Shown one piece after another: positions 1-6,260 of a stretch of 11,602 nt of DNA. Location of the stretch: the NCBI GenBank assembly GCA_020432595.1, contig JAGQGA010000107.1:1-11602 (forward strand). Reading direction: 5' to 3'. The position numbers were made by a program, and so were the translations under genes. The stretch comes from Anaerolineales bacterium (lineage in GTDB: Bacteria; Chloroflexota; Anaerolineae; Promineifilales; Promineifilaceae). The notes beneath the pieces were generated by a model. That model was not told where the DNA came from, did no database searches, and was given only the letters and a program-made list of their open reading frames with translations. How positions within the stretch are numbered: position 1 is the stretch's first letter; every line of letters starts with the position of its first letter.

Positions 1-29
1 TGTATGAGAATCGGGGGGCGTTGAAGTAG
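1..29 (+). CDS. 3' end of an unidentified gene (partial)
   Basis: An open frame enters from the left edge and ends at TAG (27-29), encoding the tail VYENRGALK. The same tail, with one extra codon (VYENRGVALK), is found in frame at 1177-1206, beyond the methyltransferase gene. That second copy is preceded by a hydrophobic, helix-like stretch (AVDDVVAVVRK), which makes a real protein C-terminus likely. The helical tail would fit several families, for example DegT/DnrJ-type aminotransferases, but nine residues cannot identify it. Confidence 0.45.
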
Positions 30-34
30 GAGAC

Positions 35-79
35 GGACGACGGACGACGGACGACGGACGACGGTTTAGCCTGTTGTCC
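35..79. repeat. GGACGAC heptamer tandem repeat with inverted partner
   Basis: Four perfect tandem copies of GGACGAC fill 35-62. A near-complementary GTTGTCC lies at 73-79, so the transcript can fold into a hairpin, with one G-U pair. The methyltransferase stop codon (66-68) sits in the loop, and the gene's last few residues are encoded by the repeat's right side. The same repeat family, preceded by the same GTAGGAGACG lead-in, recurs at 11275-11332. It is probably a dispersed intergenic repeat that may also serve as terminator for the minus-strand methyltransferase. Confidence 0.7.
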
Positions 80-1037
80 GCGTCCTGTTTTCCGAGCAAA
101 GGATGGGCAAAAAAGATGTTAGAACGGCGCGAACGAGCGTGACGGGAACGGCGTTTCCTGCTTGCTTGCGCGTTTGTGACTCTGAGACAGCAATTTTGAA
201 GGTGTCGGGAAAGCCTTGCAAGCGGAGCATTTCTCTGGGGGTTAGTCGCCGCTCTCCATTTACTAATAAATAGTTGTAGGAGGCTCCTGCTCGTAGGGCG
301 CAGGAAAAGGGGTACGAGGAAATATGCCCGGCTTTGTTCTCATGCCAAATGGAAGGGGAGGTGGTTGGTGTATGGTCGCCCCACCGTTTTTGGCGAATAT
401 AATCAGACGCATAATACTTTTGCGGAACATTTGTTTCAAGCAGATCGCTTAACGGGGTGAAATGCGTTTGTTTTGGTGGGAACTGAAATGTCATCGGCTG
501 ATGGAAGCCAACGATAATGATGCGTTCTCGTTTTTGCGGCAGACCATAATCTAGGGCGTTGAGTGACTTGTAATAAACGGTGTAGCCTAATTCGTCACGC
601 AAAACGTGGAGAATCTTTTTTAACGTTTGGCCCTTGTTGTGACCTATTAGCCGTTTGACGTTTTCGAGGACAAAGGCTTTTGGCTTTTTGGCGGCGAGAA
701 TGCGGGCAATGTCAAAAAACAGGGTGCCACGAGTATCGTCAAACCCTTTGCCATTGCCAATGATGCTGAATGGTTGGCAGGGAAAGCCCGCGAACAGAAT
801 ATCATGGTTGGGGATGTCTAGTTCGTTGACTTTGGTGATGTCGCCAGTGGGCGTTTCGCCAAAGTTAGCTGCATAGGCTTGTCGCGCATAGGGGTCAATG
901 TCGCTTGAGAAAACGCATTTTGATGGCAAATTGTATTTGGCAAAAACTTGTTCCGCAGCAAATCTGAATCCGCCTATGCCGCAGAATAAATCTATAAATC
1001 GTATTGTGGTGCCATTTTGTTTTGCTTTCATTTGCAT
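66..1037 (-). CDS. C5-cytosine DNA methyltransferase
   Basis: Transfers a methyl group from S-adenosylmethionine to carbon 5 of cytosine in a specific DNA site. Counting from the upstream TTG at 1061, it shows motif I FIDLFCGIGGF (22-32), motif IV GFPCQPFS with catalytic Cys95, motif VI ENV (133-135), motif VIII QKRER (176-180), motif IX RRLTPREMLRLQGFPD and motif X QAGNAVPV. Only about 80 residues lie between motifs VIII and IX, so the target-recognition domain is short, as in M.HhaI-sized enzymes; I cannot deduce the target. Start: TTG at 1061 would lie about 6 nt from the predicted transcription start, whereas ATG at 1037 (323 aa) or 1031 (321 aa) leaves a normal N-terminus of 11-13 residues before motif I. 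No start has a clear Shine-Dalgarno. No endonuclease gene adjoins it, so it is an orphan within this window. Base composition is more AT-rich than in the genes to its right. Confidence 0.96.
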   Translation of the reverse strand: MQMKAKQNGTTIRFIDLFCGIGGFRFAAEQVFAKYNLPSKCVFSSDIDPYARQAYAANFGETPTGDITKVNELDIPNHDILFAGFPCQPFSIIGNGKGFDDTRGTLFFDIARILAAKKPKAFVLENVKRLIGHNKGQTLKKILHVLRDELGYTVYYKSLNALDYGLPQKRERIIIVGFHQPMTFQFPPKQTHFTPLSDLLETNVPQKYYASDYIRQKRWGDHTPTTSPSIWHENKAGHISSYPFSCALRAGASYNYLLVNGERRLTPREMLRLQGFPDTFKIAVSESQTRKQAGNAVPVTLVRAVLTSFLPILCSENRTRTTG

Positions 1038-1073
1038 TTTTGGTGTGTGATCTAAAAACAATGGATAGGGGGC

Positions 1074-1102
1074 AGTATATGCCGAACATTTGCTCTAGTC
1101 AA
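1074..1102 (-). promoter_or_regulatory. sigma70-type promoter of the methyltransferase gene
   Basis: Reading the minus strand, TTGACT (1097-1102) and TATACT (1074-1079) are separated by exactly 17 nt. This is close to the sigma70/SigA consensus (5/6 in each box). Transcription should begin near 1067, which favours the ATG codons at 1037/1031 over the TTG at 1061. It is the best promoter in the window. Confidence 0.75.
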
Positions 1103-1137
1103 GAAATGTTGTTCGTTTATTTGTCGCAGGCGTGCTG

Positions 1138-1209
1138 GCAAGCAGGCGGTGGATGATGTGGTAGCGGTGGTGCGAAAGGTGTATGAGAATCGGGGGGTTG
1201 CGCTAAAGA
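1138..1209 (+). pseudogene. degenerate copy of the 1-29 gene tail
   Basis: One plus-strand frame reads QAVDDVVAVVRKVYENRGVALK over about 1141-1206. Its last ten codons align with the tail at 1-29 and include an identical 18-bp stretch (1-18 = 1180-1197). In this copy the stop is missing: AAG-TAG at 24-29 corresponds to AAG-AG here, so the frame runs on into G-rich intergenic repeat and the 34-bp palindrome. Nothing recognisable lies upstream of about 1138. It is best read as a leftover 3' end of the same or a paralogous gene, left when the methyltransferase segment arrived. Confidence 0.5.
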
Positions 1210-1220
1210 GTGGGGTGTGG

Positions 1221-1254
1221 GTAGTAAGGGAAAACGGCCGTTTTCCCTTACTAC
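1221..1254. repeat. perfect 34-bp palindrome centred on ACGGCCGT
   Basis: Each 17-nt half is GTAGTAAGGGAAAACGG or its reverse complement, with no mismatch, centred on the iterated palindrome ACGGCCGT (1234-1241). It lies downstream of the coactosin-like gene (minus strand) and upstream of the methyltransferase promoter. It can form a stem of about 15 bp with a tiny loop and may stop transcription from the coactosin-like gene, although no U-tract follows the stem. Its left flank is the G-rich intergenic repeat AGTGGGGTGTGGG, also seen near 8851. Confidence 0.85.
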
Positions 1255-1310
1255 AAGCTATGTTGTTAGCTACGTTTGATTAGTGGAGGATTTCTGTTGG
1301 GCTATGCTAA

Positions 1311-1748
1311 TTAATCCCTGCGGCTGCTGGAATAATCACTCGTGTTTGTTTTTCGGAGTATTATGTTAATACTTTCCTCATCAAGGTCACTTCGTTCCGT
1401 TGCATGGATTTCAGTTGAAAAATCTTTGATGATTTTTTTGAGGTCAGCCTTATGAACACTAATCTTGGCCTTCATCATCACTGAAGCACTAGGCCCTCCC
1501 CAAGTGATAAAGATGAATTTTTTACGAACAGATGTAGAGTCTCCAGTTGTAACAGCAAGATAGCTATATTGAATGGCATCATCTTTTAAAGCCCTGACTA
1601 GCTCTGTGCTACCCCCATTTCCCGTAGCATTAACTTGGATTTTACTCCTTGAGCTGTCATACCCAAAGACAGCCCAGTTGGTTTCTGTTCTATCGCTTCG
1701 AACATCTTCGTAAGCAGCAAGCAAAGATGGGTCACTTACATCAATCAT
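1311..1748 (-). CDS. coactosin-like ADF-H domain protein (actin-binding fold)
   Basis: A 145-residue protein that is essentially one actin-depolymerising-factor homology domain of the coactosin class. From memory it aligns along its whole length with human COTL1 (142 aa): AYxxVRxD near residues 12-19, WxxFxYD (25-31), TTGDxxSxRxKFxxITWxG (67-84), AK (94-95), and a C-terminal LxK...Y (131-139). COTL1 Lys75, reported to be needed for F-actin binding, corresponds to Lys77 here. KAKISVHKADLK (93-104) matches the long helix region, where drebrin/Abp1-type proteins also have SVHKAD. There is no signal peptide or membrane segment, so it is cytoplasmic. ATG at 1748 has GGAG (1759-1762) 10 nt upstream. 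The gene is AT-rich (about 40% GC by eye) and lacks the ACGGCCGT palindrome, which suggests transfer. Its bacterial role is unknown; no actin gene is in the window. Confidence 0.85.
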   Translation of the reverse strand: MIDVSDPSLLAAYEDVRSDRTETNWAVFGYDSSRSKIQVNATGNGGSTELVRALKDDAIQYSYLAVTTGDSTSVRKKFIFITWGGPSASVMMKAKISVHKADLKKIIKDFSTEIHATERSDLDEESINIILRKTNTSDYSSSRRD

Positions 1749-1758
1749 TTTCTATAAA

Positions 1759-1850
1759 CTCCATAATAAGAATAGCCTTTGAACCGCACGAGGCGGTGTA
1801 TTCCTGACGAATACTGATGATAATTTATCAGACACCAACCCAACTATCAA
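1759..1850 (-). promoter_or_regulatory. possible promoter, operator and RBS of the coactosin-like gene
   Basis: On the minus strand TTGATA (1845-1850) and TAAATT (1822-1827, 4/6 match) are 17 nt apart. A 13-bp inverted repeat TGATAA-N-TTATCA (1818-1830) overlaps the -10 box and could be an operator. A small ACCGC/GCGGT hairpin lies in the leader (1783-1797), and GGAG (1759-1762) is a plausible ribosome binding site. The -10 box is weak, so this is tentative. Confidence 0.3.
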
Positions 1851-1991
1851 TTCTTTAAAAGTGCGGAAAAGAGGCTCCGTGGAGGCAGAAAACTTGAGAG
1901 TTCTATCAAGGCACCTACACCTGAAAACAGGAAATTATTCTTGGACGCTTACTTAACATCACGGATGGCTCCCTTAAACAACGCAGATTAA
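1824..1991 (+). other. open frame without a start, possible gene fragment
   Basis: This stretch lies in the 266-nt gap between the coactosin-like gene and the dehydrogenase. A 55-codon frame ends at TAA (1989-1991) and includes APTPENRKLFLDAYLTSRMA, which has protein-like composition. It has no ATG near its beginning and no Shine-Dalgarno, and its first half overlaps the putative promoter of the divergent gene. The FLDAYL segment vaguely recalls the core-binding domain of tyrosine recombinases, but the match is too short to trust. It may be a decayed fragment or chance. I see nothing else in the gap. Confidence 0.15.
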
Positions 1992-2014
1992 CACGGTTCA
2001 AGTTGCGAGGTGAA

Positions 2015-3022
2015 TCAAGCAGAAACGGTATTTCCATACGTCACCACAATCTTGACCATCTCCTCTGGCTGTTGCTCAATGATGTCGAAGCCGTGCTGGA
2101 TGTTGCTGAACGGGATGCGGTGGGTGATGAGGTCGGTGAGGTGGCGGATTTGGCCGCGCTGGATGGCACCGAAGAACCAGCGGGCGTGTTTATGCAAATC
2201 CCACTGGCCGTCGGACGAAATCATTTCTAGCTCGCCGAGGTGGAAATCCATGCCAAAAAGCGGGTGTTGAGGGTAAGCTCCCTTGAGCTGGGCCATGACG
2301 CAAATACGGCCGTTTCTTTTTACCACCGCCATCGCATCAGCCAACGCCTCATACGACGACGAACATTCAAAGGCCACGTCTATGGTGTTGGGGGGAAAAC
2401 GGCCGTTAATCTCCCCCACCACATCCCCCTCCCGCACATTCAGCACCACATCCGCCCCAAACTGCCGCGCCAGCCCCAGCCGCTTCTCATAAGCATCGGT
2501 TACAATCACCCGGTTGGCACCCGCCAGCCGCGCCGAAATCAGGCACAGCAGTCCCACCGCCCCTGCCCCCGTGATCAGCACGTCATCGCCCAACTGCATC
2601 CCCGAACGGCGCACCCCGTGCGAAGCCACGTTGATCAGGTTGGCAAAAATCACCTCCTCATCGCTGATGTCGTCGGGAATAGGAACTGTTTTGGCGGCCG
2701 ACCATACCATTTCCTCGGCGTGGGGGTAATGTGCCACCACCCGCTGCCCGATTTGCAAGCCCGTGACTGCGCTCCCCAGCGCCACCACCTCGGCCACCTT
2801 TTCGTACCCCAATGTGCGCGGGAAGTGGGCGCGGTCAAAACGTTGTGGGCGAAAGTGTGGGTCAAGCTGCGGGTCGGTGCCAAAATACCAGGCCGATTCG
2901 GTGCCGGTGCTAATCGCCCCTAAGCGGCTGCGGAGGTGGACATCGTGTGGGCCAAGTGGCGGCAGTAGGTGCGTTTCATAGCGCAAATCGCGCGGGGCAT
3001 ACAGTTTCAGGATTTTGCTCAT
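2015..3022 (-). CDS. zinc-independent medium-chain dehydrogenase/reductase
   Basis: A 335-residue NAD(P)-dependent oxidoreductase of the MDR (alcohol dehydrogenase-like) superfamily. An N-terminal GroES-like domain is followed by a Rossmann fold with TGAGAVG (151-157) and, 19 residues later, an acidic residue (Asp176 in VIVTDAYEKR) that favours NAD. The catalytic zinc ligands are missing: GAISTGTES (35-43) replaces the usual G-x-C-GTD-x-H, GYE (72-74) replaces GHE, and no four-cysteine structural zinc loop is present. The STGTE...GYE pattern also occurs in zinc-free members such as BchC, but that does not fix the substrate. ATG at 3022 has no evident Shine-Dalgarno. It stands alone, divergent from the SNF2 operon, and carries two ACGGCCGT sites, each read as Asn-Gly-Arg. 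Confidence 0.9.
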   Translation of the reverse strand: MSKILKLYAPRDLRYETHLLPPLGPHDVHLRSRLGAISTGTESAWYFGTDPQLDPHFRPQRFDRAHFPRTLGYEKVAEVVALGSAVTGLQIGQRVVAHYPHAEEMVWSAAKTVPIPDDISDEEVIFANLINVASHGVRRSGMQLGDDVLITGAGAVGLLCLISARLAGANRVIVTDAYEKRLGLARQFGADVVLNVREGDVVGEINGRFPPNTIDVAFECSSSYEALADAMAVVKRNGRICVMAQLKGAYPQHPLFGMDFHLGELEMISSDGQWDLHKHARWFFGAIQRGQIRHLTDLITHRIPFSNIQHGFDIIEQQPEEMVKIVVTYGNTVSA

Positions 3023-3085
3023 GCTGAAATGGTAAGCGGCGTTGGGGTTTGGGGCAAGAGAATTTTTTAGAACGCTTGGGGTTTG

Positions 3086-3115
3086 TTGGAAACTAAGGCC
3101 TAATAAGCGTACAAT
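3086..3115 (+). promoter_or_regulatory. predicted promoter of the SNF2-SWIM operon
   Basis: TTGGAA (3086-3091) and TACAAT (3110-3115) are separated by 18 nt and point at the SNF2 gene, with an expected transcription start near 3122. This is an acceptable sigma70-type match in the 120-bp divergent gap. I found no convincing promoter for the dehydrogenase on the other strand. Confidence 0.5.
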
Positions 3116-3129
3116 GGTTCAAATTTGTT

Positions 3130-3133
3130 GGAG
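3130..3133 (+). promoter_or_regulatory. ribosome binding site fixing the SNF2 start at 3143
   Basis: GGAG is followed after 9 nt by ATG at 3143. An earlier TTG at 3125 lies upstream of this site and almost at the predicted transcription start, so the ATG is the better start. Confidence 0.6.
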
Positions 3134-3142
3134 TTAGGGAAG

Positions 3143-6100
3143 ATGTATGTATTACATGGGCATTGGCAAATGCCGAACAAGGATCAGCAAGCAGGGGGGC
3201 TGTTTTTGTGGGCAGAAACGGCCGTTTCTGCCCAACCAAGCCGCGACCGCCGCAAAAAGACCGTCCAACCCCACCCCTTTGCCGCCAGCAGCACCGAGCT
3301 AAACCAGTTGTTGCAGCATTGGCTGCCGCCAAAGCAAAAACTACAGTTGGAGAAGTGTACGCTGTGGTTGCCGACTAATCAATTTGGCCCCACCCCCTCC
3401 CCTGGTTTGCTGCATGAATGGGAGGGCGATGAAGCCGAACTGGAACTGCTGCCCTGGCTGGTGGCGGGCTACCGACTGGACACCGTGCAAACGTTTGATC
3501 TGCTGTGCCATTGGCAGCAGCAGGAATGGCCGACGGGGGTCAGGTTGGGGGAAAACGGCCGTTTTTGGCAGCTTGCCTTTGGGTTTGCCCAAGAACTTTT
3601 GGCGCGGCAACTGTTTCGCCCCACCTTGGTGGAACTGCCCGGTCGGCATGAAGCCCGCTGGCAGCCCTTGCTTGATGGCGAAAGCGAGGCGCATCACACC
3701 GCCCAGCTTGCCGCCGCCATGCCCCCCATTTGCCGCGCCGATGCCGTCAGCCCGGATGAAACGGTGCCACCCCGCGCTTTGCTCGACAGCTTTTTGAACC
3801 ATTTGGTAGATACGGCCGTTCGCCAATGGGTTGCGCCCCACATCCCTTACGCACCCACCAACAATGACCCGGCCGCCATTTGGCAGCGGGCGCTTTTTGC
3901 GGCCGATGCAACGGTGAAGGGTACGGCTGGGCAATTGGGTCATTTTGCCAGCGGCTTGCGAGCGTGGGAACGGGCCCTAACCATTGCTGGCGACCGGCAT
4001 TACCGGGTGGCTCTGCGGCTGGAAGCCCCCGTCCAGCAGGAAGACCGGCATACAAAGAAGGGGGAAGCGGCGTGGCAGCTTCACTATTTGCTGCAAGCGC
4101 GGGATGATAGCAGCTTGCTGGTGCCAGCAGCCGAGGTGTGGCAGGCCAAAAGCCGGGTGCTGCAAACGCTTAATCGGCAATTTGACCGGCCGCAGGAGCG
4201 GCTGTTGACGGGTTTGGGGTATGCGGCTCGCTTTTTCCCTCCCATCCAGCGTAGTCTGCAAAAACCAAACCCCTCAGAAGTGCTGCTGACAACAGAAGAG
4301 GCGTATGCTTTTTTGCGGCAATGTGCGCCGCAGCTACAGCGGGCTGGTTTTGGGCTGCTGGTGCCGCCGTGGTGGAACAAGCCGGGGACACGGCTGGGGG
4401 TGCGGTTGAAGCTGGGGAGTGGGGGAAAGGTGGGGGCAGGAACGGCCGTTTCCCAGGGACACATGACCCTCGACAACCTCGTTCGCTACCAATGGCAGCT
4501 CTCGCTGGGCGACACCGAACTCACCCGCGCCGAATTTGATGCCCTTGTGGGTCTCAAATCTCCCCTGGTGCACATTCGCGGCCAGTGGGTGCAGCTTGAT
4601 GCCGAACAAATTGAAGCCGCCATCCGCTTCTGGCAAGGGCAAGATTTAGAAGGTGAGGTCTCCATGCCGGAGGCCATCAGGCTGGGGCTGGATGAACAAA
4701 CCCGCAGTGGCCTGCCCGTAGACAATGTGGAGATGGACGACGTGCTGCAAGGGTGGCTGAACCAACTGCAAGGGGAGGACAAAATGACCCTGCTCCCCCC
4801 GCCGCAGGGACTCACTGCCACCCTGCGCCCCTATCAACAATACGGCTACTCCTGGCTCCATTTTGCTCGTCGCCTCGGCATGGGGGTTATTCTGGCCGAC
4901 GATATGGGTTTGGGTAAAACGCTCCAGACCTTGACCCTTTTTCAGCAGATGAAAGAAGAAGTAGGGCAGCTACCAGAACCGATTTTGCTGATTTGCCCAA
5001 CCTCGGTGGTGACAAACTGGGAGCTGGAAAAGCGCAAATTTGCGCCGGGGCTGCAAACGTTGGTACATCAGGGTGGGGACAGGCTGCGCGACGAGGCGTT
5101 TTTGACGGCGGCGCAGGGCAGCGACCTCGTGCTGACAAGCTATGCGCTGGCACGGCGGGATGGGGAGACATTGAAGCAGATTAACTGGCTGGGGATTGTG
5201 CTGGATGAGGCGCAAAATATCAAGAATGCCAATACCAAGCAGGCGCGGCTGATCCGCAGCCTGCCGGCATCGTTCCGGCTGGCGCTGACGGGAACGCCGG
5301 TGGAAAACCGGCTGGCGGAACTGTGGTCAATTATGCACTTTTTGAACCCCGGCTTTTTGGGCGGGCAAAAGCGGTTCCGCGAAACGTTTGCCGTGCCGAT
5401 TGAGCGGTATGGGGAGGAGGGGGCGACGCGGCGGCTGCGGCAGATGACGCGGCCTTTTTTGCTGCGACGGGTGAAAACCGACCCAACCGTCATTCAAGAT
5501 TTGCCCGACAAGCAGGAAATGAAGGTGTATTGCCACCTGAGCGAGGAGCAGGCGACGCTGTATGAAGCGGTGGTGCGGGATGCACTGGCGCGGATTGATG
5601 CGGAAGACGGGATGGCGCGGAAGGGGCTGGTGCTGAGTATGCTGATGCAGTTGAAGCAGGTGTGTAACCATCCGGCGCACTATTTGCACCAGACGGAGGG
5701 TTATGAGGCGGGGGGAGATAACGGCCGTTCTGGGAAACTAGATCGTCTCGCCGCCCTGCTAGATGAAATTTTAGCCGAGGGAGATCGGCTGCTCATTTTC
5801 ACCCAGTTTACCGAAATGGCCGAGTTGCTGCGCCGCTATATTCAGGAGCGATTTGGCGTGGCAACCCTCTATTTGCATGGCGGCGTTCCGGCCAAAAAGC
5901 GGGCCGGCATGGTGGCGCAGTTCCAAAGCGAAAGCGGGCCGCCCGTTTTTCTGCTGTCGCTCAAGGCCGGGGGGACGGGGCTAAATTTGACCCGCGCCAA
6001 CCATGTCTTTCACTTTGACCGCTGGTGGAACCCGGCGGTGGAAGACCAGGCTACCGACCGGGCGTTTCGTATTGGGCAGACCAAAAATGTGCTGGTGCAT

Positions 6101-6256
6101 AAATTTGTTTGCCTGGGAACGCTGGAAGAGCGGATTGACGCGATGCTGGAGGAGAAAAAGGCGTTGGCCGAAAGCGTTGTGGGGGGTGGCGAAAATTGGC
6201 TAACGGAGATGAGTACGGCCGATTTGCGGAATTTGGTGCAACTCCAGAGGGGGTAA
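3143..6256 (+). CDS. SNF2-family DEAD/DEAH-like ATPase with N-terminal DUF3670
   Basis: A 1037-residue Swi2/Snf2-type ATPase that would translocate on duplex DNA and remodel protein-DNA complexes (HepA/RapA relatives). The N-terminal half (to about residue 540) is the bacterial SNF2-associated region, opening with VLHGHW...FLWAE and containing LLVPPWWNKPGTRLGVR. The ATPase core follows: Walker A LADDMGLGKT (about 584-593), Walker B variant DEAQ (about 687), TGTPVENR (about 715) and, in the second RecA lobe, GGTGLNLTRA and DQATDRAFRIGQ with its arginine finger (about 967-979). Start codon ATG at 3143 is supported by GGAG at 3130-3133. It is the first gene of a three-gene operon, ending 4 nt before the SWIM gene. 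Five ACGGCCGT palindromes lie inside it, one extended to a perfect 26-bp palindrome near the 5' end. Helicase motifs look intact. Confidence 0.96.
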   Translation: MYVLHGHWQMPNKDQQAGGLFLWAETAVSAQPSRDRRKKTVQPHPFAASSTELNQLLQHWLPPKQKLQLEKCTLWLPTNQFGPTPSPGLLHEWEGDEAELELLPWLVAGYRLDTVQTFDLLCHWQQQEWPTGVRLGENGRFWQLAFGFAQELLARQLFRPTLVELPGRHEARWQPLLDGESEAHHTAQLAAAMPPICRADAVSPDETVPPRALLDSFLNHLVDTAVRQWVAPHIPYAPTNNDPAAIWQRALFAADATVKGTAGQLGHFASGLRAWERALTIAGDRHYRVALRLEAPVQQEDRHTKKGEAAWQLHYLLQARDDSSLLVPAAEVWQAKSRVLQTLNRQFDRPQERLLTGLGYAARFFPPIQRSLQKPNPSEVLLTTEEAYAFLRQCAPQLQRAGFGLLVPPWWNKPGTRLGVRLKLGSGGKVGAGTAVSQGHMTLDNLVRYQWQLSLGDTELTRAEFDALVGLKSPLVHIRGQWVQLDAEQIEAAIRFWQGQDLEGEVSMPEAIRLGLDEQTRSGLPVDNVEMDDVLQGWLNQLQGEDKMTLLPPPQGLTATLRPYQQYGYSWLHFARRLGMGVILADDMGLGKTLQTLTLFQQMKEEVGQLPEPILLICPTSVVTNWELEKRKFAPGLQTLVHQGGDRLRDEAFLTAAQGSDLVLTSYALARRDGETLKQINWLGIVLDEAQNIKNANTKQARLIRSLPASFRLALTGTPVENRLAELWSIMHFLNPGFLGGQKRFRETFAVPIERYGEEGATRRLRQMTRPFLLRRVKTDPTVIQDLPDKQEMKVYCHLSEEQATLYEAVVRDALARIDAEDGMARKGLVLSMLMQLKQVCNHPAHYLHQTEGYEAGGDNGRSGKLDRLAALLDEILAEGDRLLIFTQFTEMAELLRRYIQERFGVATLYLHGGVPAKKRAGMVAQFQSESGPPVFLLSLKAGGTGLNLTRANHVFHFDRWWNPAVEDQATDRAFRIGQTKNVLVHKFVCLGTLEERIDAMLEEKKALAESVVGGGENWLTEMSTADLRNLVQLQRG
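3209..3234. repeat. perfect 26-bp palindrome inside the SNF2 coding region
   Basis: Each 13-nt half is TGGGCAGAAACGG or its reverse complement, centred on ACGGCCGT (3218-3225). It is read in frame as Trp-Ala-Glu-Thr-Ala-Val-Ser-Ala-Gln in the conserved start of the protein. A self-complementary block of this size near the 5' end of an mRNA could fold into a 12-bp hairpin. Confidence 0.85.
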
Positions 6257-6260
6257 AACG

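Noticed and set aside
35..62. CRISPR array suggested by the tandem GGACGAC units
   Set aside because: The 7-bp units are directly adjacent with no spacers; no cas genes are in the window.
66..1748. Restriction-modification pair (methyltransferase plus neighbouring small protein as endonuclease)
   Set aside because: The 145-aa neighbour has no nuclease motif such as PD-(D/E)xK or HNH and instead matches the coactosin fold.
2240..2923. 227-codon plus-strand open frame opposite the dehydrogenase gene
   Set aside because: It lies antisense to a clear MDR gene, is rich in His/Pro/Arg as expected of a shadow in GC-rich DNA, and has no recognisable domain.
3209..3234. Intrinsic terminator at the 26-bp palindrome
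   Set aside because: It lies inside the SNF2 coding sequence 66 nt after the start, with no U-tract after the stem; it belongs to the iterated palindrome family.
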